64,000 bases of DNA from Desulfobulbus propionicus. GTDB taxonomy: Bacteria; Desulfobacterota; Desulfobulbia; Desulfobulbales; Desulfobulbaceae. Below the pieces are notes generated by a model that saw only the letters and a list, made by a program, of their open reading frames with translations, was not told the origin of the DNA and did not search any database. Shown one piece after another: positions 10,345-20,469 of the stretch; position 1 is the stretch's first letter; each line of letters opens with the position of its first letter. The position numbers were made by a program, and so were the translations under genes. The DNA is taken from NCBI GenBank assembly GCA_002748755.1, contig PDTD01000015.1, positions 47,768-111,767 of the forward strand, read 5' to 3'.

Positions 10345-13300
10345 CTATTCCTGCAGTTCTACGTCTAAGCAAAGACCTTTGAGTTCCTTAACCAAAACAT
10401 GGAAAGACTCGGGAAGACCTGTTTCCAAAAAATTGTTCCCTTTCACAATTTTCTCATACATGGTTGTTCTACCCTCCACATCGTCGGACTTAACCGTGAG
10501 AAATTCCTTTAAGGTATAGGCTGCCCCATATGCCTCCATCGCCCAGACTTCCATTTCGCCCAGTCTCTGGCCGCCAAATTGTGCTTTCCCGCCCAGAGGC
10601 TGCTGGGTAACCAGAGAATATGGGCCTGTTGAACGAGCATGGATCTTATTGTCAACCAGGTGATGCAGCTTCAACATGTACATAACACCAACTGTCACCT
10701 GATTATCAAAGGGCTCTCCACTGAGCCCGTCGTACAGAGTGGATTGGCCAACTTCATCTACGCCTGCCTCAACCAGCATCTGTCTTATCTCAGACTCTGA
10801 AGCTCCATCGAATACGGGGGTGGCCACATGTAAACCATACTTGGCGTTCCGGGAGAATTCAAGGAGTTGGTCATCGTTACAATTGTCTAGAATCAAAGCA
10901 CATTCATCAGCAGAATAGATTCGGTGCATTTGTTCCTTGACCAGCTCCAGTTCCTTTCGGCGAGCCATGTTGGATATTTTTTCTCCTAGTCTTTTGGCGG
11001 CAAACCCCAAGTGGCATTCGAGCACCTGACCAACATTCATACGCGACGGTACCCCTAGTGGGTTCAGGACGATATCCACCGTAGAGCCGTCAGCAAAGAA
11101 CGGCATGTCCTCTTCAGGCAGCAGGCGTGACACAACACCTTTATTCCCATGCCGACCAGCCATTTTATCACCCACGGCAAGCTTACGCTTGGTCGCGACA
11201 TAGACCTTAACCATTTTGACAACGCCGGGAGGTAAGTCGTCTCCTTTTTCCATACGCTCGACAATTCCCTCATAACGGCTACGAACCAAGGCAGCCTGGC
11301 TACTGTACCTGCTGAAGATAGCCTCCATTTCCCCGAGGTATTTAGCTTTTTCAGCAAAATCAAGATGTCCCAGGCGTGCAAACTCTACCTGCTCGATAAT
11401 TTCTGGGGTAAGCTGTTTCCCCAATTTGAGGATGACATTGCCTTGATTATCCTCCACATCACTCTTGGTGGTACGACCGTCGAGTAAATCTCCCAAGGCC
11501 TTTCGCACCCCTTTTTTCAAACTTTTCAGTTCATCTTCCATGTCACGATTGAGTCGTTCTATTTCAATTTCTTCAATCATGACAGTACGCTCGTCCTTAT
11601 CAACGCCTTTTCGGGAAAAAACTTTGGCATCAATCACAACACCTTCCACTCCTGGAGGTACCCTGAGGGAGGAATCCTTGACATCACCGGCTTTTTCTCC
11701 AAAAATAGCCCGCAACAATTTCTCTTCAGGGGAGAGCATACTTTCCCCTTTGGGGGTAACCTTACCCACCAGCATGTCACCTGGCCCAACCTCGGCGCCG
11801 ATACGAACGATTCCAGAATCATCCAGGTTACGAAGCCCTTCTTCACCCACGTTGGGAATGTCGCGGGTAATCTCTTCTTTGCCCAGTTTGGTATCCCGGG
11901 CCATAATTTCAAATATTTCAATATGAACAGAGGTAAAGGTATCTTCTTTAAGAAGACGCTCGTTGACGAGAATAGAATCTTCAAAGTTATAACCGCGCCA
12001 GGGCATGAAAGCGATGGTGACATTCTTACCCAACGCGAGCTCCCCCTTCTCGCAGGAAGGGCCATCTGCGAGAACAGATCCCTTGGTCACCCTCTCTCCC
12101 GGCAGGACCAATGGCTTTTGATTAAAACAAGTATTTTGGTTTGATTTCTTATACTTAGATAGACGATAGACGCCCACACCCGTATCAAACCCATCCGTCC
12201 CTGGTGCATCATAACGAACCACAATGCGGCAGGAGTCGACTTCCTCAACAACACCATCTCCACCTGCCAGAAGGCAGGCCCCGGAATCCTGGGCCACATA
12301 TTTTTCAATACCGGTACCGACAAGAGGCGATCTTGTGCTGAGCAGGGGCACGGCCTGGCGCTGCATATTAGAGCCCATAAGGGCACGGTTGGCATCGTCA
12401 TTTTCCAAAAAAGGAATAAGCGAGGCGGCCACAGAAACTAGCTGATTAGGGGCTACATCCATCATGTTGATGTCTTCAGCAGGCACCATGGAAACCTCAT
12501 TCTCCTGACGGGCAATGAGATAGTCATCCACAATACGATCCCCCTGCAATTTCACCTTTGCAGGCGCAATGGTATATTCTTCTTCCTGGGTGGCTGAGAG
12601 ATACGTATAGTCAGCAGCTACTGTACGCTCTTGAACGTAGCGATAAGGCGTTTCAATGAACCCGTAAGGATTCACCGTCGCATAGGTAGCCAATGATACT
12701 ATTAAACCAATATTGGGCCCCTCTGGCGTTTCAACGGGGCAAATTCTCCCGTAGTGCGTGGGGTGTACGTCACGAACCTCAAACCCAGCACGCTCTCGCG
12801 ACAGACCGCCTGGTCCCAAGGCAGAGAGTCGACGTTTGTGGGTGACCTCGGAAAGAGGATTGGTTTGGTCCATGAATTGGGAGAGCTGGGAGGTTCCAAA
12901 AAACTCCTTAATAGCTGAAGTAACCGGTTTGGGATTGACCAGGTCATGGGGCATGAGCGTCTCAATCTCCTGCAGAGTCATTCTCTCTTTAATGGCTCTT
13001 TCCATTCGCACCAATCCCATCCGGTACTGATTTTCACAAAGCTCTCCAACAGTTCTTACCCTTCTGTTCCCCAGGTGATCTATATCGTCACCTTCCTTCA
13101 GCTCATCCTTAATGTGTACCAGATGCTTGACCCCTTCTAAGATATCCTCCCTGGTGAGCGTACGGGTTTCAATGGGTGTGTTCTGAGCAAGTTTGGTATT
13201 GATCTTGTAGCGACCTACCTCAGAGAGGTCATAACTCGCAGAATTAAAAAACAGATTATCAAAAAATGTCTGGGCTATTTCTGCCGTTGGAGGGCTGGAA

Positions 13301-14418
13301 GGTCTCAGCCGACGATAAATTTCTATCAATGCCTCTTCCTTATCTTTTACCTTATCCACTGCCAATGTTTTTCTGAAGGATTCGGTAACATGCACACCAT
13401 CAATAAAGAGAAGTTTGAAAGATACTACCTCTTGCTCAGACAGTGACTCCAGAAATGTTTGGGTCACAACATCGTTACAGCGTCCAATAACCTCTCCAGT
13501 AAGGGGGCTGATAACATCTTCTGAAAAGTATCGACCGACGAGTTCCTCGGCCTGAATAGGAAGAGAGGAAATATCTCTATCGAGAATCCGGCCAGCAAGC
13601 GCCTTGGAAATCTTGCGTCCTTTCTTACCGAGCAATTCGCCGCTGGCCGGATCAATAAGATCGGCCTGCAGTCTTTGCCCAATAAAAATTTCTGGTTTAA
13701 AATCAACTGTGAAGATGCCGTCTACTGTTCGAATGGTTTCCTCCTGATAAAATTCCTGGAGCAACTCGACCTGGGAATAACCCAAGGCTTTGAGCAGCAC
13801 GGTGACTGGCATTTTCCGGCGTCGATCTATTCGCACATAGAGAACATCCTTGACATCAAACTCAAAATCAAGCCAGGAACCACGAACAGGTATGATACGC
13901 GCTGAGTAAAGGCGTTTGCCAGAGGTATGTGATTTCCCGTTGTCATGGGTAAAGAAAAGTCCGGGAGATCGCTGCAGTTGATTGACCACGACACGCTCAG
14001 TGCCGTTAACAACAAAAACACCATCTTTGGTCATCAGCGGAAGAGCACCTAGAAAGATCTCCTGCTCTTTGATATCCCGTACAGATTGCACCCCTGTCTC
14101 TTCATCAATGTCAAAAGTGATCAAACGAACAGTAATTTTTACGGGTACCTCATAGGTCATGCCCCGCTCCACACATTCCTCTACCGTGTATTTGGGTTCA
14201 CCAAAACTATAACGGACAAATTCCAGGGAGCATAATCCATTGAAGTCAGTGATAGGGAATATGTCCTGGAAGATGGCTTGTAGACCTGCCTCTTTACGCT
14301 CATCAGGTGCAACATCCCTTTGGAGAAAATGCTCGTAAGATTCTCGCTGCATAGCAATGAGATGCGGGGGTTCAACTATGTGACTAGTTTTGGCAAAACT
14401 CTTACGTACTCTTTTCAT
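10345..14418 (-). CDS. rpoB: DNA-directed RNA polymerase subunit beta
   Basis: Second catalytic subunit of RNA polymerase. The 1357-residue product contains the rifampicin pocket [20 protein letters not shown] followed by [16 protein letters not shown]. The residues usually mutated in resistance (Asp of FMDQ, His of THKRR, Ser of SALG) are wild type. [13 protein letters not shown], the [13 protein letters not shown] active-site loop and the C-terminal [19 protein letters not shown] are present. It is separated from rplL by ~200 bases carrying a perfect hairpin, a likely attenuator. Confidence 0.98.
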   Translation of the reverse strand: MKRVRKSFAKTSHIVEPPHLIAMQRESYEHFLQRDVAPDERKEAGLQAIFQDIFPITDFNGLCSLEFVRYSFGEPKYTVEECVERGMTYEVPVKITVRLITFDIDEETGVQSVRDIKEQEIFLGALPLMTKDGVFVVNGTERVVVNQLQRSPGLFFTHDNGKSHTSGKRLYSARIIPVRGSWLDFEFDVKDVLYVRIDRRRKMPVTVLLKALGYSQVELLQEFYQEETIRTVDGIFTVDFKPEIFIGQRLQADLIDPASGELLGKKGRKISKALAGRILDRDISSLPIQAEELVGRYFSEDVISPLTGEVIGRCNDVVTQTFLESLSEQEVVSFKLLFIDGVHVTESFRKTLAVDKVKDKEEALIEIYRRLRPSSPPTAEIAQTFFDNLFFNSASYDLSEVGRYKINTKLAQNTPIETRTLTREDILEGVKHLVHIKDELKEGDDIDHLGNRRVRTVGELCENQYRMGLVRMERAIKERMTLQEIETLMPHDLVNPKPVTSAIKEFFGTSQLSQFMDQTNPLSEVTHKRRLSALGPGGLSRERAGFEVRDVHPTHYGRICPVETPEGPNIGLIVSLATYATVNPYGFIETPYRYVQERTVAADYTYLSATQEEEYTIAPAKVKLQGDRIVDDYLIARQENEVSMVPAEDINMMDVAPNQLVSVAASLIPFLENDDANRALMGSNMQRQAVPLLSTRSPLVGTGIEKYVAQDSGACLLAGGDGVVEEVDSCRIVVRYDAPGTDGFDTGVGVYRLSKYKKSNQNTCFNQKPLVLPGERVTKGSVLADGPSCEKGELALGKNVTIAFMPWRGYNFEDSILVNERLLKEDTFTSVHIEIFEIMARDTKLGKEEITRDIPNVGEEGLRNLDDSGIVRIGAEVGPGDMLVGKVTPKGESMLSPEEKLLRAIFGEKAGDVKDSSLRVPPGVEGVVIDAKVFSRKGVDKDERTVMIEEIEIERLNRDMEDELKSLKKGVRKALGDLLDGRTTKSDVEDNQGNVILKLGKQLTPEIIEQVEFARLGHLDFAEKAKYLGEMEAIFSRYSSQAALVRSRYEGIVERMEKGDDLPPGVVKMVKVYVATKRKLAVGDKMAGRHGNKGVVSRLLPEEDMPFFADGSTVDIVLNPLGVPSRMNVGQVLECHLGFAAKRLGEKISNMARRKELELVKEQMHRIYSADECALILDNCNDDQLLEFSRNAKYGLHVATPVFDGASESEIRQMLVEAGVDEVGQSTLYDGLSGEPFDNQVTVGVMYMLKLHHLVDNKIHARSTGPYSLVTQQPLGGKAQFGGQRLGEMEVWAMEAYGAAYTLKEFLTVKSDDVEGRTTMYEKIVKGNNFLETGLPESFHVLVKELKGLCLDVELQE

Positions 14419-14531
14419 GTATTCCCTCGAACTTTTCCGCGAAATGAAGACAAATGTTGTGTAAACAAATCACATATGCCTAATTTATGGTAAAAAATAA
14501 AATGCAAACTATACCCTTTCCTGTAAACACA

Positions 14532-14566
14532 GTAACGCTACAGGATTTGGCATCCTGTAGCGTTAC
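14532..14566 (-). promoter_or_regulatory. rplL-rpoB intergenic hairpin, probable attenuator or processing site
   Basis: A perfect 15-bp inverted repeat (GTAACGCTACAGGAT / ATCCTGTAGCGTTAC) with a 5-nt loop lies 60 bases after rplL and 114 bases before rpoB. On the minus strand no run of T follows, so it is not a full intrinsic terminator. In E. coli the same gap holds a partial attenuator and an RNase III site that set the ribosomal-protein to polymerase ratio. A like role is inferred from position and structure only. Confidence 0.7.
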
Positions 14567-14625
14567 CACAGTTCATAAGGGAACTGGCTCGAGTTGTTCC
14601 TCGACCAGTACGGTGTTAATGAAGT

Positions 14626-15009
14626 TTATTTAATCTCAACAGTACCGCCGGCACCTTCAACCTTGGCTTTGATCTCTTCCGCCTCTTCCTTGGTCACACC
14701 CTCTTTAATTGGAGCTGGGGCGTCTTCTACCAGGGCTTTCGCTTCCTTGAGGCCAAGGGAAGTGATCGCACGGACTTCTTTTATCACTTTAATCTTCTGA
14801 TCTCCTGCACTGGCGAGAATCGCGTCAAATTCTGTTTTTTCCTCGACAGCTTCACCACCGTCTCCGGCCGGTGCACCGGCAGCTGCGACTGCCACAGGGG
14901 CCGCAGCAGAAACGCCAAATTTTTCCTCCAGCTCACCGATCAACTCTGAGAGTTCAAGTACGGTCATGTTGGAGATAAATGCAATAACATCATCTTTTGT
15001 AACAGACAT
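14626..15009 (-). CDS. rplL: 50S ribosomal protein L7/L12
   Basis: Stalk protein that recruits translational GTPases. The 127-residue product has the N-terminal dimerisation domain ([20 protein letters not shown]), an Ala/Gly/Pro-rich hinge and the C-terminal [20 protein letters not shown] domain ending GAGGTVEIK. It follows rplJ by 62 bases with a strong AGGAGG-type ribosome binding site, as expected for a protein needed in several copies per ribosome. Confidence 0.97.
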   Translation of the reverse strand: MSVTKDDVIAFISNMTVLELSELIGELEEKFGVSAAAPVAVAAAGAPAGDGGEAVEEKTEFDAILASAGDQKIKVIKEVRAITSLGLKEAKALVEDAPAPIKEGVTKEEAEEIKAKVEGAGGTVEIK

Positions 15010-15071
15010 GATAATTCCTCCTAACGGACTGTCTATTGCTCATAGGCTCAATACATGAGACAACGGGCATA

Positions 15072-15590
15072 TTAATTGTCTTTTTGATCTTTGATTGCAC
15101 CAAGGGCATACACAAACTTTTGGGGAATGGCATTGAGAACACGTACAAAGCCAGTAGGTACTGCGTTCATGGTGCCCAAAAGTTTTGCAAGCAATTCTTC
15201 TCTGCTCGGCAGTTTTGAAAGAGCGACCACTTCTTCGGCCGTCAAGATGGTTCCTTCAAGACCGGCGCAGCGAATTTGCAGATGTGCATTGTCTTTTGCA
15301 AATTTGGCAAGCGCCTTGGCCGGTCCTACAGGTTCCTCAAAACTGAAAGTTATGGCTGTCGTTCCTGAGAAGTGCTCGGTCAACCCCTCATACTCCGTGC
15401 CACGTACCGCCAATCTGAGCAGCGTATTTTTTGCAATCTGGAAATGTGCGTTGTTTGCACGAAGATTGCTGCGCAATTCTTCCAGTTCCGTCACCTTGAG
15501 TCCGCGATAGTCGGTAACAACTGCGAACTTAGCTTTGGAAAAGGTTTCGTTGAGCGCACTGACCACATTGGTCTTTTCATTGCGATCCAA
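15072..15590 (-). CDS. rplJ: 50S ribosomal protein L10
   Basis: Base of the ribosomal stalk; binds 23S rRNA and the L12 dimers. The 172-residue product starts MDRNEKTNVVSALNETFSKA and shows the typical VVTDYRGLKVTELEELRSNL and NTLLRLAVRGTEYEGL segments. In E. coli the L10-L12 complex represses its own leader mRNA. Here a 434-base gene-free leader precedes it, consistent with the same kind of control. Confidence 0.96.
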   Translation of the reverse strand: MDRNEKTNVVSALNETFSKAKFAVVTDYRGLKVTELEELRSNLRANNAHFQIAKNTLLRLAVRGTEYEGLTEHFSGTTAITFSFEEPVGPAKALAKFAKDNAHLQIRCAGLEGTILTAEEVVALSKLPSREELLAKLLGTMNAVPTGFVRVLNAIPQKFVYALGAIKDQKDN

Positions 15591-16024
15591 CGGTTATTCC
15601 TCCTAATAAGGTTTCAACGGGACTGTCAAAGATGCAGACAGGTGAATTATCAAGACCTATACGTTTGACAATAAAGTATCTGATACCGGTCTAGGCAGGA
15701 CATCTTTCGATATTTAAACGTATTGTTCCTGCTGTCTTTGACCTTCCCAGGTTTATCAGAGTCTTATACAAGACCGCTGCGGATACAAATCATTGAGTGT
15801 ACTCAATGGTTTTACTTTTCTTTCAGTAGGAAGTAAACATATCTCAATGTTTCTAAGCAGTTACTCCCCTGGAGTTTCGCATTCTGGTACCACAATGTGT
15901 TTCGGTGGGATCTCGTCTGAACTCTCTCGGATATAAGCACATTTGCCTGTCCGGTGGAGTAAACTAGCAAGCCAAGGTGTGGTTTGTAGATGTCCTTGAG
16001 AACGCTTCTCTCACCCCTTTTTTC
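15591..16024 (-). promoter_or_regulatory. rplA-rplJ spacer: probable L10 leader
   Basis: 434 bases with no coding sequence in an otherwise tightly packed operon. Spacers of this kind ahead of rplJ fold into the L10(L12)4 autoregulatory leader in many bacteria. I see an 8-bp inverted repeat (CATTGAGT / ACTCAATG) at 15791-15808 and several short stems, but I could not establish the conserved kink-turn by eye. The assignment rests on position and length. Confidence 0.4.
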
Positions 16025-16729
16025 CTATTTAATGAGTCCCCGAACCTGCAGGGGATCCACCTTGACACCTGGACCCATTGTGCTGGAGAGAGAGATAGTT
16101 TTGAGATAAACCCCTTTACTGGTGGACGGCTTCAATTGGATAAGCTTGTCCACAAAGGCTACGATGTTTTCCAACAGTTTATCAACCCCAAAGCTGCACT
16201 TGCCAACGGCAGCGTGTACAACACCGGCCTTATCCACCCTGAAGTCGACCTTTCCCATTTTTACCTCTTTAACCACACGGTCAATGTCAAAGGTCACCGT
16301 ACCCAATTTCGCATTGGGCATGAGGTTTCGAGGACCGAGTATACGGCCTATTTTTCCGACTTCACCCATCATATCCGGGGTGGCTATGGTTTTATCGAAC
16401 TCTAGCCAGCCTTCTTTTATCTTTTCGACATATTCCGCTGAACCAGCATAGTCTGCGCCTGCAGCAAGAGCTTCCGCCTCCTTATCACCCTTGGCAAAGA
16501 CCAGCACCCGAACCTCTTTACCAGTCCCGTTGGGGAGGATAACACTTGAGCGCACCATCTGGTCTGCGTGGCGTGGATCGACACCCAATCGCACAGCGAT
16601 ATCCACTGATTCCTCAAACTTGGCATATCTGGTCTCAAGGACAAGCTGTAAGGCCTCATTGAGATCGTAAAGCTTGGTTCGGTCTATGTTTATGACAGAA
16701 TTTTTATATTGTTTTCCACGTTTTGGCAT
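16025..16729 (-). CDS. rplA: 50S ribosomal protein L1
   Basis: Mobile L1-stalk protein that helps eject deacylated tRNA. I chose the ATG at 16729 ([20 protein letters not shown], 234 residues), which fits the family and has a GGGTGG motif just upstream. An earlier in-frame start 42 bases upstream would add [14 protein letters not shown], which is not family-like. The conserved [23 protein letters not shown] and [18 protein letters not shown] segments are present. It sits between rplK and the rplJ leader. Confidence 0.96.
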   Translation of the reverse strand: MPKRGKQYKNSVINIDRTKLYDLNEALQLVLETRYAKFEESVDIAVRLGVDPRHADQMVRSSVILPNGTGKEVRVLVFAKGDKEAEALAAGADYAGSAEYVEKIKEGWLEFDKTIATPDMMGEVGKIGRILGPRNLMPNAKLGTVTFDIDRVVKEVKMGKVDFRVDKAGVVHAAVGKCSFGVDKLLENIVAFVDKLIQLKPSTSKGVYLKTISLSSTMGPGVKVDPLQVRGLIK

Positions 16730-16798
16730 ATTTTCCACCCTGTTTATATTCTCCCCTACTACAGCGGGCACTGCAAGGGTACACGAACCAGTCGCAAC

Positions 16799-17224
16799 TT
16801 ATTTAACGACTGTAATTCCGCAGCTTCTAGCGGTTCCTTCAACAATTTTAATCGCCTGTTCAACGGTATAGGCATTCAAATCAGGCATTTTCGTTTCTGC
16901 TATTTCTTTAATTGTATCAACAGACAGTTCCGCCACACGCTCCCGTTTGGGATTACTTGATCCCTTATCAAGCCCGGCCGCCTTGAGTAACAGCACTGAG
17001 GCTGGTGGAGTTTTGGTAATAAAACTAAATGAACGATCCTGATAAACAGTTATGACCACAGGTATAATGGTATCCCCTGCAGACTGCGTCTGGGCGTTAA
17101 AGGCTTTGCAGAAATCCATTATATTGACACCATGCTGGCCAAGAGCCGGGCCAACGGGTGGTGAGGGATTGGCCTTACCGGCTGGAATCTGCAACTTAAT
17201 GTAGGACTGTATTTTTTTTGCCAT
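16799..17224 (-). CDS. rplK: 50S ribosomal protein L11
   Basis: Factor-binding-site protein of the GTPase centre, target region of thiostrepton. The chosen start at 17224 gives [20 protein letters not shown] and 141 residues, the standard size. A GTG nine bases upstream is also in frame but unlikely. The proline-rich [18 protein letters not shown]-terminal loop and the C-terminal [12 protein letters not shown] segment are intact. Confidence 0.97.
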   Translation of the reverse strand: MAKKIQSYIKLQIPAGKANPSPPVGPALGQHGVNIMDFCKAFNAQTQSAGDTIIPVVITVYQDRSFSFITKTPPASVLLLKAAGLDKGSSNPKRERVAELSVDTIKEIAETKMPDLNAYTVEQAIKIVEGTARSCGITVVK

Positions 17225-17252
17225 TTTGTACACCTGAACGAGCTTGCACTCG

Positions 17253-17816
17253 CTAATTTTGACTTACCTGAATATATTCCAACTCCACAGGGGTTGACCG
17301 CCCGAAAATGGAGACCATAACTTTAACCCGCCCTTTATCAGGATAGACCTCTTCAATGACACCCTGGAAGTTGGCAAAAGGCCCATCAATAACCCGTACC
17401 ACATCGCCTTCTGCGAAAACAACCTTGGGCTTAGGTTTGCTGGCACCCTCTTCCATGCGACCGATAATCTGCAAGGCCTCTTTCTCTGTTAGGGCCGGTA
17501 TCCGTTTATAAATATCTTTTTCATTAGCAGCCTGAGAGACATTAACCCCTACAAATCCAGTCACCCGCGGCGTTTCCTGAACCGTGTGCCAGCTATGCTC
17601 ATTCATCTCCATATTTACCAGAATATAGCCTGGAAAGAACTTCCTTTCTGACGTTCTTCGGGCGCCTTTCACCATCTCGACGACCTGTTCCGTCGGTACC
17701 AAAATTGCACCGAAGAACTCCTCTTGACCAGCAATCTTGACCCGCTCTTCCAAGGTTGCCTTGACTTTATTTTCAAATCCGGTGTGGGTATGAATAATAT
17801 ACCAGTGCTTTGCCAT
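17253..17816 (-). CDS. nusG: Transcription elongation/antitermination factor NusG
   Basis: Housekeeping NusG, which binds RNA polymerase and couples it to the ribosome or Rho. The 187-residue product has the NGN domain ([32 protein letters not shown]) and a C-terminal KOW motif ([20 protein letters not shown]). It lies between secE and rplK as in most bacteria. A second, diverged NusG paralogue occurs at 58.5 kb in the siderophore operon. Confidence 0.97.
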   Translation of the reverse strand: MAKHWYIIHTHTGFENKVKATLEERVKIAGQEEFFGAILVPTEQVVEMVKGARRTSERKFFPGYILVNMEMNEHSWHTVQETPRVTGFVGVNVSQAANEKDIYKRIPALTEKEALQIIGRMEEGASKPKPKVVFAEGDVVRVIDGPFANFQGVIEEVYPDKGRVKVMVSIFGRSTPVELEYIQVSQN

Positions 17817-17831
17817 GAGTATGCAAGGTGG

Positions 17832-18134
17832 TCAGGAATTGAGGATGAACGTTACGAGTCTACCAAGAAGGAGGTCAACGGTACCAAGATATGTGGCTAT
17901 GATTATGACGAGCAGCACGACAAACCCTGTCAGCCCAGCAGTCACCTTTTTCGCAGGCCAGACAATTTTCAGAAACTCCGCCTTGACTTCCTTAACAAAC
18001 GTACGAATTTTTGATGGAGACCAAGAAAATGCCTGTTCTTTCTGGACTGTCTCAGACTTGGCAACTTGCTTTGCCTTCATGCCCTTTGATTTCTTTTTCG
18101 CAACCATATTTTTCGTAGTATGTTTACCGCCCAT
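17832..18134 (-). CDS. secE: Preprotein translocase subunit SecE
   Basis: Small essential membrane subunit of the SecYEG channel. The C-terminal half has the SecE signature (FVKEVKAEFLKIVWPAKKVT) and one membrane segment (GLTGFVVLLVIIIATYLG). The N-terminus is a lysine-rich soluble stretch. The frame stays open into the upstream tRNA-Trp, so the start is uncertain. I take the ATG at 18134 (MGGKHTTKNMVAKKK, 100 residues); the ATG at 18107 is a good alternative, since neither has a strong Shine-Dalgarno. Starts inside the tRNA can be excluded. Confidence 0.88.
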   Translation of the reverse strand: MGGKHTTKNMVAKKKSKGMKAKQVAKSETVQKEQAFSWSPSKIRTFVKEVKAEFLKIVWPAKKVTAGLTGFVVLLVIIIATYLGTVDLLLGRLVTFILNS

Positions 18135-18161
18135 CTCGTGCATTCTGATTATGCTAGACGA

Positions 18162-18238
18162 TGGCAGGCCAGGAGGGATTCGAACCCCCAACCCCCGGAT
18201 TTGGAGTCCGGTGCTCTACCAATTCGAGCTACTGGCCT
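18162..18238 (-). tRNA. tRNA-Trp (CCA anticodon)
   Basis: Cloverleaf on the minus strand: acceptor AGGCCAG pairs with CTGGCCT, the anticodon loop reads CTCCAAA, the T arm has GGTTCGAATCC. The discriminator G is followed by an encoded CCA. The tRNA sits between rpmG and secE, a common order (tuf, tRNA-Trp, secE, nusG). Confidence 0.96.
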
Positions 18239-18244
18239 CCAGTA

Positions 18245-18394
18245 CTATTTCGTCTCTTTATGCGAAGTATGCGTCTTACAAAAAGAACAAAACTTTTTCA
18301 TTTCAAGCTTATGCGGAATGGTGCGCTTGTTTTTTGTTGTTGTATAATTTCGCCGCTTGCACTCTTGGCAAGCCAGCGTGATTATCTCTCTCAT
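18245..18394 (-). CDS. rpmG: 50S ribosomal protein L33
   Basis: Small zinc-ribbon ribosomal protein. The 49-residue product begins [20 protein letters not shown] and ends [13 protein letters not shown]. Two CxxC pairs (CQEC and CSFC) are intact, so this is the zinc-binding C+ form rather than the zinc-free C- paralogue. It lies 6 bases before tRNA-Trp and about 100 bases after tuf. Confidence 0.95.
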   Translation of the reverse strand: MREIITLACQECKRRNYTTTKNKRTIPHKLEMKKFCSFCKTHTSHKETK

Positions 18395-18413
18395 GATAGC
18401 CCCTGATAGAGGA

Positions 18414-18441
18414 CTACAGCCGGGACTGAGCCCGGCTGTAG
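18414..18441 (-). promoter_or_regulatory. Hairpin between tuf and rpmG
   Basis: Perfect 11-bp inverted repeat CTACAGCCGGG / CCCGGCTGTAG with a 6-nt loop, 55 bases after the tuf stop. No T run follows on the minus strand, so full termination is unlikely. It may protect the tuf mRNA 3' end or attenuate transcription into rpmG-secE. Confidence 0.6.
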
Positions 18442-18495
18442 CAGTTCACTGATGAGCCGCCCCGCTGCATTACATGACAAGGGGCCGAATGCAGT

Positions 18496-19686
18496 CTATT
18501 CGATAATTTCGCTGACAACGCCTGCGCCAACAGTGCGCCCGCCTTCACGGATCGCAAAACGAAGCCCTGCTTCCATGGCGATCGGTGTGATTAACTCGCC
18601 AGTGATATGAATATTATCCCCAGGCATAACCATTTCAACACCCTCATCAAGACTCACCACACCGGTCACGTCTGTTGTACGGAAGTAGAATTGCGGCCGG
18701 TAGCCATTAAAAAATGGTGTATGACGCCCTCCCTCCTCCTTGGTGAGAATATAGGCTTCTGCCTTGAACTTTTTATGCGGAGTAATTGAGCCTGGTTTTG
18801 CCAAAACCTGGCCACGAACAATTTCTTCACGTTTGATACCGCGAAGCAGAGCACCGATATTATCTCCAGCCTGCCCTTCATCCAACAGTTTACGGAACAT
18901 CTCCACGCCTGTGCATGTGGTCTTGGCCGTTTCACGGACACCGACAATTTCGACCTCTTCACCCACCTTGATTACTCCACGCTCAACCCGACCAGTAGCA
19001 ACGGTACCACGACCAGAGATGGAAAAAACATCCTCAACAGGCATGAGAAAAGGCTTGTCCACATCGCGCTCAGGCTCCGGGACATAACTGTCAACAGAAC
19101 TCATAAGCTCCCATATACACGCTGATTTTTCCGCATCTTCAGGATTCTCAAGAGCAAGCAATGCCGACCCCCGAACAATGGGGATGTCATCACCGGGAAA
19201 ATCATACTTGTCCAGCAGCTCTCGCAACTCCATTTCAACCAGCTCTACCAGCTCCTCGTCATCGACCATATCGCACTTGTTGAGAAAAACGACAATAGCA
19301 GGAACACCTACCTGGCGAGCAAGCAAGATATGCTCACGGGTCTGAGGCATGGGCCCATCATCAGCACCAACAACTAGAATAGCGCCGTCCATTTGAGCAG
19401 CACCAGTGATCATATTTTTGATATAGTCGGCATGTCCCGGGCAGTCCACATGGGCATAATGACGATTTTCGGTTTCATATTCCACATGCGCTGTAGCAAT
19501 AGTGATACCACGCTCTTTTTCCTCAGGCGCCTTATCAATTTCACTAAAATCAGTAAAATTTGCTTGACCCTTTGTGGAAAGAACACGGGTAATTGCTGCG
19601 GTCAGTGTAGTCTTGCCATGGTCAATGTGCCCAATTGTTCCAACATTGACATGCGGCTTAGTCCGCTCAAATTTTTCCTTTGCCAT
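18496..19686 (-). CDS. tuf: Translation elongation factor Tu
   Basis: GTPase that delivers aminoacyl-tRNA. I chose the ATG at 19686 ([20 protein letters not shown], 396 residues) with an AGGAGAC motif ten bases upstream; an upstream in-frame start would add a non-family decapeptide. G motifs [24 protein letters not shown] and NKCD are intact, and the C-terminus reads [15 protein letters not shown]. This tRNA-linked copy, equivalent in position to E. coli tufB, is the only intact tuf in the window; the fusA-linked copy is a pseudogene. Confidence 0.98.
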   Translation of the reverse strand: MAKEKFERTKPHVNVGTIGHIDHGKTTLTAAITRVLSTKGQANFTDFSEIDKAPEEKERGITIATAHVEYETENRHYAHVDCPGHADYIKNMITGAAQMDGAILVVGADDGPMPQTREHILLARQVGVPAIVVFLNKCDMVDDEELVELVEMELRELLDKYDFPGDDIPIVRGSALLALENPEDAEKSACIWELMSSVDSYVPEPERDVDKPFLMPVEDVFSISGRGTVATGRVERGVIKVGEEVEIVGVRETAKTTCTGVEMFRKLLDEGQAGDNIGALLRGIKREEIVRGQVLAKPGSITPHKKFKAEAYILTKEEGGRHTPFFNGYRPQFYFRTTDVTGVVSLDEGVEMVMPGDNIHITGELITPIAMEAGLRFAIREGGRTVGAGVVSEIIE

Positions 19687-19751
19687 TTCACGTCTCCTCG
19701 GACAAAAGTTCAACATGACTCAGTCGACCAGCTAGACAATCGACTGACACG

Positions 19752-19826
19752 TGGAGCCCACGACCGGACTTGAACCGGTGACTTCCTCCTTACCAAGGAG
19801 GTACTCTACCACTGAGTTACGTGGGC
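19752..19826 (-). tRNA. tRNA-Thr (GGT anticodon)
   Basis: Acceptor GCCCACG pairs with CGTGGGC; anticodon stem CCTCC / GGAGG encloses the loop TTGGTAA. T discriminator and encoded CCA. It is 65 bases upstream of tuf, last of the four-tRNA group. Confidence 0.96.
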
Positions 19827-19881
19827 TCTTATAGTTTGTATGAATTGCTACTACAAAAAACGATCCAGCTTATACAAGAGA

Positions 19882-19957
19882 TGGAGCGGGAAACGAGACT
19901 CGAACCCGCAACCCTCAGCTTGGAAGGCTGATGCTCTACCAATTGAGCTATTCCCGC
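19882..19957 (-). tRNA. tRNA-Gly (TCC anticodon)
   Basis: Acceptor GCGGGAA pairs with TTCCCGC; anticodon loop CTTCCAA between TCAGC and GCTGA. CCA is encoded. Third gene of the tRNA-tuf transcript. Confidence 0.96.
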
Positions 19958-20004
19958 TCGATAATTTTATAATCGCTGGAACGACGATCTTGACCAGATG
20001 CTCG

Positions 20005-20089
20005 TGGTGGAGGGGGGAGGATTCGAACCTCCGAAGGCTCCGCCGACAGATTTACAGTCTGTTCCCTTTGGCCGCTCGGGAACCCCTCC
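20005..20089 (-). tRNA. tRNA-Tyr (GTA anticodon)
   Basis: Class II tRNA with a long variable arm. Acceptor GGAGGGG pairs with CCCCTCC; the anticodon arm reads CAGACTGTAAATCTG. A discriminator and encoded CCA. Second gene of the group, same order as E. coli thrU-tyrU-glyT-thrT-tufB. Confidence 0.96.
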
Positions 20090-20148
20090 ACTTATCTATT
20101 TACGTACCGGATTATACACCATGATGACCATCCGGCGGTCGTGTAATC

Positions 20149-20224
20149 TGGAGCTGGCGATGGGACTTGAACCCGCAACCCCCTGATTACAAATCAGGTG
20201 CTCTGCCAGTTGAGCTACGCCAGC
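20149..20224 (-). tRNA. tRNA-Thr (TGT anticodon)
   Basis: Acceptor GCTGGCG pairs with CGCCAGC; anticodon arm CTGATTTGTAATCAG. T discriminator, encoded CCA. First gene behind the strong promoter at 20237-20265. Confidence 0.96.
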
Positions 20225-20236
20225 GTCAATCGGCAC

Positions 20237-20265
20237 AGTCTACCGCAGAACAGTTACACTGTCAA
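20237..20265 (-). promoter_or_regulatory. Strong sigma70-type promoter of the tRNA-tuf operon
   Basis: On the minus strand TTGACA (20260-20265), a 17-base spacer and TAGACT (20237-20242) precede tRNA-Thr(TGT), which starts 12 bases after the -10. The -35 is a perfect consensus match and the -10 matches at four of six. A/T-rich sequence lies just upstream. It likely drives the four tRNAs, tuf and at least part of the downstream ribosomal operon. Confidence 0.85.
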
Positions 20266-20411
20266 TTCTTTTTTTATTTAATTGCCCCTGCAGCGGTGCC
20301 TGAACGGACAATGACAGCCCGCCTTTGTTCATATCTCAATGGATATCCCACACAGCGCAAGCAGCGGATATTGATGGCAGGCTGTTATACAACACTGAGC
20401 ATGAATTGCAA

Positions 20412-20450
20412 ACAAAAAAGCCGGGGACATTCGCCCCCGGCTCTATTTTT
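20412..20450 (-). terminator. Intrinsic terminator after qmoC
   Basis: Stem AGCCGGGG / CCCCGGCT with an 8-nt loop, followed on the minus strand by a run of T and also flanked by T-rich sequence on the plus strand. It ends the qmoABC transcript and insulates it from the tRNA-tuf promoter 150 bases beyond. Confidence 0.85.
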
Positions 20451-20469
20451 TTATTTCAGATCCAATTAC

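Noticed and set aside
17832-18191. SecE start inside tRNA-Trp
   Set aside because: The longest open frame begins within the tRNA; the family N-terminus and the tRNA structure both argue for a later start.
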